A DNA stretch of 64,000 nucleotides from Leguminivora glycinivorella (lineage: Eukaryota > Arthropoda > Insecta > Lepidoptera > Tortricidae): the NCBI RefSeq assembly GCF_023078275.1, contig NC_062996.1, positions 9,734,001-9,798,000 on the forward strand, read 5' to 3'. The notes beneath the pieces were generated by a model, which worked only from the letters and a program-made list of their open reading frames with translations, was not told where the DNA came from and searched no databases. Position numbers and translations under genes: made by a program. This document shows, in pieces, positions 26,813 to 36,600 of the stretch (position 1 is the first letter of the stretch; each line of letters opens with the position of its first letter).

Positions 26813-27643
26813 TCACTTATTACAATAGCAGTTACACACAAAAGTACTAGTAGTATTATCTACCGCTATCCTAGCTACCCCTCTTTCACCTTTCTCTATA
26901 TTCATCATCACTTCCTTTTCCTTCGATTCATTCATACTCCATATTGGTATTTTAGCTACATTTGCTGGCGGATCTGCAATTCCTACTTCAGTATTGGATA
27001 CTTCTTTGTCATTTACAATCGGTCGGGATATTGGTTCTTCGGAATCTTCAGTAATCGATTCATTATTGTCATCTTGAGATTCTTGAGTAGTTGGCGGATT
27101 TGTTATATTTTCTTCTGTGTTTGATTCTCCATCTTTGTCATTTTGACTAGTTACTATCATCTGTTCTGTAGAATCAACTTCATCGTTTTTGTCATTTTCA
27201 CTATTTTCTGTCAAAGTTATTGGTTCTACAGGATCAACTTCTTCGTTTTTGTTATTTTGACTACCTAATGTCAAAGATAATGGATCTGCAACTTTATCTT
27301 CATCATTTTTGTCATTTTTACTAGGTACTGTCAAAGATAATGGATCTGCAACTTTATCTTCATCATTTTTGTCATTTTTACTAGGTACTGTCAAAGATAT
27401 TGGATCTGCAACTTTATCTTCATCATTTTTGTCATTTTTACGAGGCACTGTCGAAGATATTGGATCTTCAGCTTCATTTTTGTCATTTTCATAATCATTA
27501 TAATTAGGTATTGTCAAGTCTTGTGGTTCTGAAGCATTTGAAACTGCACTTTCAAGCCCCAAGTTTGTAGATATTCTATCTTCTTCTGGAGCCAGTGATG
27601 GATTTGGCGTTAGAAAGGCGTCTTCTGGTCTGATTGTCACATC
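26813..27643 (-). CDS. Protease last exon: acidic repeat tail
   Basis: Starts DVTIRPEDAFLTPNPSLAPE after acceptor gtgtattacag, phase 0, and ends ...CNCYCNK with the stop at 26813. About 276 residues, rich in Asp, Asn, Glu and Lys. A 20-residue unit (KNDKNDEDKVADPLSLTVPS, 60 bp) is repeated three times nearly unchanged (about 27270-27450) with decayed copies on both sides. A short Cys-containing end (FVCNCYC) follows. Confidence 0.88.
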   Translation of the reverse strand, partial: DVTIRPEDAFLTPNPSLAPEEDRISTNLGLESAVSNASEPQDLTIPNYNDYENDKNEAEDPISSTVPRKNDKNDEDKVADPISLTVPSKNDKNDEDKVADPLSLTVPSKNDKNDEDKVADPLSLTLGSQNNKNEEVDPVEPITLTENSENDKNDEVDSTEQMIVTSQNDKDGESNTEENITNPPTTQESQDDNNESITEDSEEPISRPIVNDKEVSNTEVGIADPPANVAKIPIWSMNESKEKEVMMNIEKGERGVARIAVDNTTSTFVCNCYCNK

Positions 27644-30600
27644 CTGTAATACACGATTTAAAATGTTAGCAGCATTGGAAATAAGGGACTGGGACAAATA
27701 CATCCATACTAATATTATAAATGGGAAAGTCTGTGTCTGTTTGTTTGTCCGTATTTCACGGCAAAACGGAGCGACGAATTGACGTGATTTTATAAGTGGA
27801 GATAGTTGAAGGGATGGAGAGTGACGTAGGCTACTTTTTGTCTCTTTCTAACGCTCCAAATCCCTAAAATGGGGGGTGGAAGTTTGTATGGAACATCCCC
27901 ACGTTTCGAATTTAACGCAAGCGAAGCCGCGGGCAAAAGCTAGTTATTTGTAATAAAGACTAGTTTTGCTGCACGATGCACGTTTTCAGTCTTATTGAAG
28001 TACGTATACTTTACTTCTCTTCACACCTCTCCTCTATATTTGGCACGTGGTTAACCAGCACGGGTAGCATGGTCGCGCGATAGACGAAAAAATATCAGGC
28101 CGTCCCTATCGCACTATTATTAAGTGCGATAGGGACGGCCAGATGTTTTATCATTTATCGCGCGACCATAACTGCCTGCCAGGAATCGCAAGCCTGGACA
28201 TGTAAATCTGGCAACGTCGCATTTAATTGGTTGACTACATATAGCGGTCTATAGCAAGCAAATCTTGTCACAAAAAAAGGCGGAAAATTTTAATAACCGG
28301 GTTCACCGGCCACTTTTCTTCATCAAACGCGTGCCTTCCTAAACCTTGACGTTGGCGGAATCGAATGTTGGCGAATGTTTAATTTCCATAGAAAATTTTA
28401 ATTCCGCGACTTTTTTAGTGCTAAAATTTCGTTGACCGAACAGCTTCAGTCTTATCAACATACAGCTCTTCACACCCCTCCTCTATATTCGGCACGTGGC
28501 TAACCAGGAACCGTCTGTGCGCTTTCACACGCGTAAAGCTGCCAACATGGCATAATATATCATTTGTTGACTACATATAGAGAAATAAAGTAAGGGAAGA
28601 GTTGTAACTCCATACTCCTGTCGTTTGGAGTCCCTACGAGACAACATATGTCTTGCAACTTGAAAAAGTGCAGAAAGTTTTCTTGCGCTTCCTATACAGG
28701 AAATTGTACGGGTATTACCCATTTCTCTATCCCACCAAATTTTTGTTAGGAATGCTGGGATATAACTCACTCGAGGTAAGACGCAGTTCGGCACTTCTCA
28801 CTGCAATTTGTACCATCCTACGCGGTGACTCTGACTGTGTCGAGTTGACACCACAAGTAGTACGGCTGCTTGTCCCGATACCGTCTAAATTTGAGTTTCG
28901 GCCTCGAAACCGCTGTCTTCTGTCAGTGCCAAGTTCCCGAACAGTGTCGAGAAGGAACTCTCCTTTTGTTCGAGCATTACACAGCTTGAATTTACTCCTC
29001 GCATCAGCGCCTGAATGTGATGTGTTTGCTAGTAGATGAATGGTTGTACGTGATGAATGTCTGAGGTTTAGCGAGATGATGGATGTTCGTCCTTCTTCTG
29101 TGCCTTATTAGTGTTTATTGTATGTTAACTTTTTCCCGTTATGTATATATAGGGATCATATATGTATTTTTACAGTGCTTTGGTTTATCTGTAATGCTGT
29201 GTTAATTATTATGATTAATAATAAAAAAAAAAACCATCAGTAAATGCGAGTTATTTGTAAAGGCATAGTTAAGTGACACCTAGCGACAATCACGCGTCAA
29301 ATAGCTTGAATTATCAATACCACTACTCGATACTAGCTGTCAGCAGTGTGTCGTCTGCTAAAAATTTACTGTTAGAACAGTTTACAATTTATATTGCAAG
29401 CAGAAGGAATTGAAAAAAGCATTAGACTCTTTGTTCGTCGCGACATCTATTGACAAGTAGCAGTACTGATAATTTACGGTTGACGCGTGATTGTCACTAG
29501 ATGTCACTTAACTATGCCTATACAAATAACTTACATTTACTGATGTATAGAGTTAACTCTTCCTTTATTCCTCTATGGTATAAACTATTACCTGAACTGC
29601 AGTCTTATCAACATACAGCTCTTCACACCCCTCCTCTATATTCGGCACGTGGCTAACCAGGAAGCGTCTGTGCGCTTGCACATGCGTAAAGCTGCCAACA
29701 GCGTACGCATTACATTTATTGTTGTCACGCGGCGCCGTCGACGCTATACCTGCAACAGCATTCATTAGTTTTTTTTTTTTTTTCGTTATAAGAAAAGAAA
29801 ACTTACAATAAAGTTTTGTACTTGTCTGCCAAACTGCACAGCAGTTTGTTGGCAGAAAATTATTCTACCCTCCACAGTTTATGTTGAACCACTTATTTTG
29901 TATTTTATACAATGATAAAAAAAAATGTAATTTATACATGCAAGTATGTCCTACCCAAGGTATCCAAGCACTAATCTTATAAAAGTAAAAATATACAAAC
30001 AACTTTAATCAGGTATTCTGTTGGGTTGGGTTTGGGTTTTACAAGGGGGCAAAGTTGTTGTTTAACCACACGTGCCAATATTGATACCCGAGCAAGCGAA
30101 AGATTCCAATATTGAACCGCGAGCGTAGCGAGTCGCGAGGGTTTCAAGGCACAAAGGTTAAACAAACTTTGCCACCGAGTGAAACACAAAATTTTTCACC
30201 ACACCAACACGAACAAAATACTGACTATAAAACATCAAACTAAATCAAATCTATCAATCTATTCAATATTTATTATTCAAAATCATCATTTACACCAGAG
30301 AAAAGTACACGTAAATTATACCAGCCAGCTCAAGACATCAAGTTAAAATTTGTATGAAATTTTGCTATCTGTTTTCGAATAGTTTAAAGTAAGCCTTTAC
30401 CAGTTGGTGTGGTAAAAAAAATATCATAGGAAATTATTACACAGATTGACTAAGTCACACCTCGGACACTGGCCATCAAATATATGAAAGAGGCGCGTTC
30501 CTAGCACACAGTCTAAGCTCGTGTAGGTGAACGCGTACCATGCTTGTATGAGTGAAATATGACAGGTCGACTGTTCGTGTTTTTGACAGGCGGTAACTGT

Positions 30601-33600
30601 GAGGTAACCGAGAGGGGGTGGGCGGCACTTTCAGCGGGGAGCGGGAGTGGCCATACTGTACGATAGACGATAGTACTCTTTATTATACTGTGACTAAGTC
30701 CCACGCACAAACTACTAAGAAGATGTCCCACGGTAAGCTGAAGAAGGCTTTTGTGATATAGATATTCAGACAACGATAAGGTTCATTTTTAGGCGTTGTG
30801 ACGACCGATCTGGCCTAGCCTGACCTGCCTGCTGCGCCGCGGTCCCGGGTTCGAATCCCGATAAGGGCATTTATTTGTGTGATGAGCACAGATATTTGTT
30901 CCTGCGTCATGGATGTTTTCTATGTATATAAGTGTAGGATGCGAGGATAGGAACGTATTGAGTGAATGACTGAGCGATAGACTGAACTGAAGAATGAACG
31001 GTGAGCGAAAGAGAGAGAATGATGGTGAATGTCAGTGTGTGTGAAAGGGATAGCAAAACGACACAGGGCATTTTAAAATTGTAACGGAGAGACCGATTTG
31101 TGACGTGCTATGGTAAAGTGAGAATTTATTGTGTTTTGCGAAATAAAATAACATATTCCAAGATTGGTGTTTATTTTGAGTCCGCCCGACCCACATAAGT
31201 ATTTCTATATATATCGTTGTCTTAGTACCCAGCCACACCACAAGCCTTGAGCTTACCGTGGGACTCAGTCAACCTGTGTAAGAAAAGTAAGAATTTCACT
31301 TACCGTGAAGGTAGGGTATGGTTGAAGTGTTAAAGACGAGACCACCTCCGCTGTCGCCACGGCAAAGGGCACGACCTGAAAAATCATCACTTACCATCAG
31401 GTGTGAATTGTGATCGTCTTCCTATTCATACAAAAAAAATGTATTCCTTTTCAGTTTCTTTAACATCATAGATCAAATATAAGAAGATCACACCATCTCA
31501 TACATTAAAATGCGACCGCCTAAGAACGCGCATACACTACACCACACATAGATGGCACCACAAATGTCTTGTAGTTTTCGATTATACTTGTAGATGGCGT
31601 TAAGTGTCACTTTTGTCATAGATTTATGGCTCGAAAATGACACTTAACACACACAAATAATCGATGGCAACAAGGCATATTTGGGGCGCCATCTATGTGT
31701 GGTGTAGTGTATGCGCGTTCTTAGGCGGTCGCATTTTAATGTGTCTTCTTATATTTAATCTGTGTTAACATTAAAGAAAATCCATTGCTTAAAACTCTTA
31801 AAAAACAAGTGCACAAATCAATACAGTACAACAAAAAACACAGAAAGAAAGAAAGAAAGAAAAGACGTTTATTAGCCACCAAACCACGCTAACACTCAAT
31901 CGAAGAACCCCCCACGAGTCATTCCAGGTGCAAAGGTTCCCAAGACACTAGCTGCATTTCCGCGTTGGACCGCGATCGAACCTTTGCACCAGGAATGACC
32001 CGGAGCGGAGATCGAGTCCCCTCTCCCACAAGAGACTCCTAGTGCCGTAACCGAATGGCATTTTTGCGACGCGAAACGAAAACGAAACACCGCGAAAGGT
32101 AGTCTGGCTCTGTCTCGCCAATACGCAAGAGCGATAGAGATAGATATCTACCTGCGTTTCGTTTTGTGAGCGTTTGTGTCATTCTGCTACGTACCCTGAG
32201 TTTCAAAAAGAAGGTTACCTGTCTTTTGATCCCCTGCACAGATCTTGTCACTAGTGATATACTTGAGGAAGCTGTCGACAGCAGTTCGGAGGCACTCCTC
32301 GATGTCCACATAAGGCAGTTCCAAGTAGTTAAGGCGCTGTGACGGCGGGCCGTTGGGTTCCGTCAGGCCCCAGCCGGCGATCTAGATAGATAGACAATTT
32401 GGTTTATTTCCTCGACCTAATGGAAGCTGAACACCTGAAGCATACTCCAAACACCAGTGGCCCGTTTCTCAATAGTTCAATAGTTCAATAGTTCTTTATT
32501 TGCATCATATACATTTTACAATAGGTACATGGACCCTGAAAGGGTATAGCAAATTTGTGGCATAACCAATTATATAAACGAAAGGATATTACATAATAAT
32601 ACCTACATTTTAGGTGTACATACTACAAAAGTTAACATATTAATTAGGTCGTACAAGTCATATCATATAGACATAGTATCATCCTCCATAAATTCAGTTA
32701 TTGTGTAGTAGCATTTATCTTTCAGCATTGTTTTTAGGTTGTTTATGAACTTTGAGTCAGACTGTACAGTTTTTAGGAAAGTGGGGAGTTTGTTATATAT
32801 TTTAATTGCTCTATAGTACAAGCCTTGTATTACAAGTGTGTTTCCATGACAAATTGACAACCCATACGATTTGACAGTTCGCGCACACGGCTTGTACCTT
32901 TCGAAAAACGGGCTTTGAGCGTTTTGAGAGCGTTTGTGCCATTCGGCTACGCACCCAGATCATAATATCGATGGCAATGTCAACTTAGTCTATCTGAAGT
33001 CTGAACTCTCCAAGTATACGTACTATCAGCTGCAAAAGTTCATGGCGAATTTATCGATGAATTCATTCATAATTTCTCCACGCAATTTTGCAGCGAACTG
33101 TACCTATACATTCCAGGGGCCTACTATAGTAAAACCTGACCCGAAATATGACCATTGTTAAGAGGGCGCTGTTTTTCTGATGTATGCAGTGACAGTTCAA
33201 TAAAGTATGAAGCTAATAGTTTTAATGACATTCTTCAACATGGCGCATAGTCATATGTATATTTCTTGTCAGGTATTACTAGTATGTATAGCAAGTATTT
33301 GGTAAACATTTTCCAGATTCCAGCTGGTAAGATTCCTAAGGTGTTCAGGAAGATTCTAGGACCCGTGAAAAGAAACGATGGCAGTATGAGAATCCGAAAA
33401 AATGCCGAAATTGAACATCTTATAGCCGAACCGAATATAATAGGTGAGACCAAGGCACATCGTCTCCTCTGGCTTGGCCATCTTATAAGGATGGGTGAGG
33501 ATCGGGCAGTCAAGAGAGCCTATCTGGGTTGTCCAACTGGACGCCGTCCCGCTGGCCATCCTAAATATCGTTGGGCTGATAGAGTGGAGGCAGATCTCCG

Positions 33601-36600
33601 TGAACTCGGCGTTAACGAGGGCTGGCGAGAGGTCGCTCTGGACTGACTCACTTTGGGTCGTCGGTCCAACAAAGTAAGTAACATTCCTTTAAACCTAAGG
33701 TTGAAACTGATGAAGATAATCTTGACCCGGGGCGTACTCCAAAGACCTGGTCAGGAGAGCAGTTGGAACTCCCAACTCCAACTTCTATCAGCCGTATCAG
33801 AAACTGTTTACCTTCCCCCGGTTCCCGCTAGTAAGATGCCTTTGATCCAGTTCAAGGTCGAAGCTGACGCAAACTGGCTTGACTCCAGGGGCGTATTCCA
33901 AAGACCTGGTGAGGAGAACGATGGCAATGTCGTCTTGAAAGCTGGTCTTGCTGCCACGGAAGCGGGGAGGTATCTTGATGTCTCTTATCTGAAAGTATTG
34001 TTTTATGAAAGCCAAAGAACAAGGATCTTAATTGGAATTTGGGTGACACTAAATGTTTTCAAGGTGTCGTTGGGATTTGGCACTATTGTTATAGAGTTAG
34101 TAGTTCTCAATCTGACACCTAATCTCATCCAGTTGTGACCCGCAGTTTTTCGGATGTCGTCGACCCAACGAGCCGTTGCTTTACTGAATACTGCAGGTCA
34201 CAACTGGATCCTGGAGCCCAGGACCGGAAGAAGTGGCGTACTATAATAGAAGAGAGGCCTATGCTCAGCAGTGGGCAATAAAGGGCTGATATGATGATGA
34301 TGATGATGATGTATCTGACACCTGGCGGGGATCATCTTCAGACGTATTTCCCGGACAAAAGTTCGGGGACGGTATCCTTACCTTATAGATATTTTAACTA
34401 GATTGAGATTTAATTACTTAGATTAAATTGTTTTAAATTCTAAAGGGACTCTTTGATATAGGCTTCGGCCTCCCGTACGCCTCCCAAATGACAGGGAACC
34501 AATAGTCCCAAGATATGGGAAATAAGACAATCAATCGCGACCAAGAAGTGACTTCCCATCCCGTATCCAGACGGGTACATTTTTCTTACGTCTTTTTCAA
34601 GGTCTTACGTCAGAATGCTGTGTGTAGATCTCCCCCTCATTCTCCCAGGGTCTCAGGAGCTTGCCGGCTGCCACCGCGAACAGACCCGGACGTAAAGCAC
34701 CCACATCATCGTTCCAGAAACAGTGGGCCGCTGAAACGTACAAAAATTAATATCTTAGACGGTCAACCAAATCTTGGTCACAGAATATAATTGGCACTAA
34801 AAAAGGCGCGAAATTTTCTATGGGAATCAAACCTTACATTTTCATTCAATTAAAGAAAAGACTTCGGACGTCACAAGAACCACCAACAAATTCGCGCTTC
34901 ACCTGCGATCTTTGTGGCAAGTAAGGTATCACGTTATAGTCATATCATAGGAAACCCCTAGTGCCGTAGCCGAATGGCATTTCTGCGACGCGAAACGAAA
35001 ACGAAAAAAGGTAGTCTGGCTCTGTCGCGCCAATACGCAAGAGCAATAGAGATAGATAGATATCCACGAGCGTTTCGTTTCGTGCGCGTTTGTGCCATTC
35101 GGCTACAGTACCTGATCTTCCATGGCGTACAGACTTTGTATCTACTTTAGACGTGTTTTAGAACTAACTTTAGCAGTTTCATGTGCTCTGCCTACCCCTT
35201 TATGGGAAACAGGTGTGATTGTATGTTTCTAGGTAGTTTTGAGGTCCCATGCAGTATCTACTGGGCTAGCTAGATTAACATTAAGACGATACGGTAGGGG
35301 TCGATTCTCCATACAAACGCTCTCGACTATTTCCTCCCTGGTTTTTGAAGATAGAGCAATGATTTTTTCAACACAGATTGTTATTATTTTTATCTGTGTC
35401 GGACCGTTTTGATTTTTTTGATATTCTGCTTTTTAAAGACTCTAGGGAGCCAATCAAAAATTTCCAAAAACGGCCTTTTTCATTGAGGCGCAAAAAAGGT
35501 GTGATACTTAAGATTGGTAACAATTAACCAAAAAAGCTAAACGGTCCGACATAGAGTATTTCATTGTTATTCAGGTCCTCAAATTTCATTCCGATTGATA
35601 AAGTTTTGAAGGAGGAAAGAGTCGAGAGCGGAACCTCGATTATAAAGATTTTTTTGAAATATCTTTTGACTCAGTTGTTCTTAATGGACAATTTTTTTTC
35701 GATAAATCTAGTTAATAACACTAGTATCATTTATTCCTCCTTGCGTTATCCCGGCATTTGCCACGGCTCATGGGAGCACTATAATAGTGCGATAGGGACG
35801 GCCTGCTATTTTATCGTCTATCGCGCGACCATGCTTCCCGTGCTGGGTCCGCTATAACACTAGTATATATATTTAACTAAAGTCCCAAGTTGAAAGGGGG
35901 GCTCCTTTCCATTTTAGCATTTTCGCTACCGTATCCTCTTAATAATCTGTCAGCCCTTTAAAAGTTAGTAGGTATTATTGAATTGTTTCCATATACTACC
36001 ACTTCTTTTGACTTCTAAAGGACACGTACCTGATAGAACTACATCAGCTTTTACCAAAGATCCACCACACACTTGCATGTACGGGGTAAAGGTCTTCGAA
36101 TATATCCCAACATGCCATTGCAAAGACGGGGCGAACAGTAACCCCAGCTTCGGGACTGGTCGGGACATGGTCCCGGACATGGTCCAGCATGGACATGGTT
36201 CAGCTGTTGTCACAGTCGTCAGGGCTGGTTGTGGTGTCGTAGTATTCTTTTCTTTAGAGTTTCCATCAGCCATGACCATTTTCTTGTTCTGTTCAGTAGT
36301 AGTGTCATTTGTATCATTGTTTTCGTCATTACCTTCGTCAATTTTAGCCCGATCAGCATAAAGATTTTCTTCAGTAGTAATATCTTTTTCACTCTTTTCT
36401 CTAGTGTTTTCATTAGTCATGACCATTTTCGTATCATTGTTCTTATTCTCTTCAGTAGTAATGTCATTTGTATCATTGTTCTTGTCATTACCTTCGTCAA
36501 TTTTAGGCGGATCATCAGAAATATTTTCTTCAGTAGTAATATCTTTGTCACTCTTTTCTCTAGTGTTTTCATCTGTCAAGACCATTTTCGTATCATTGTT

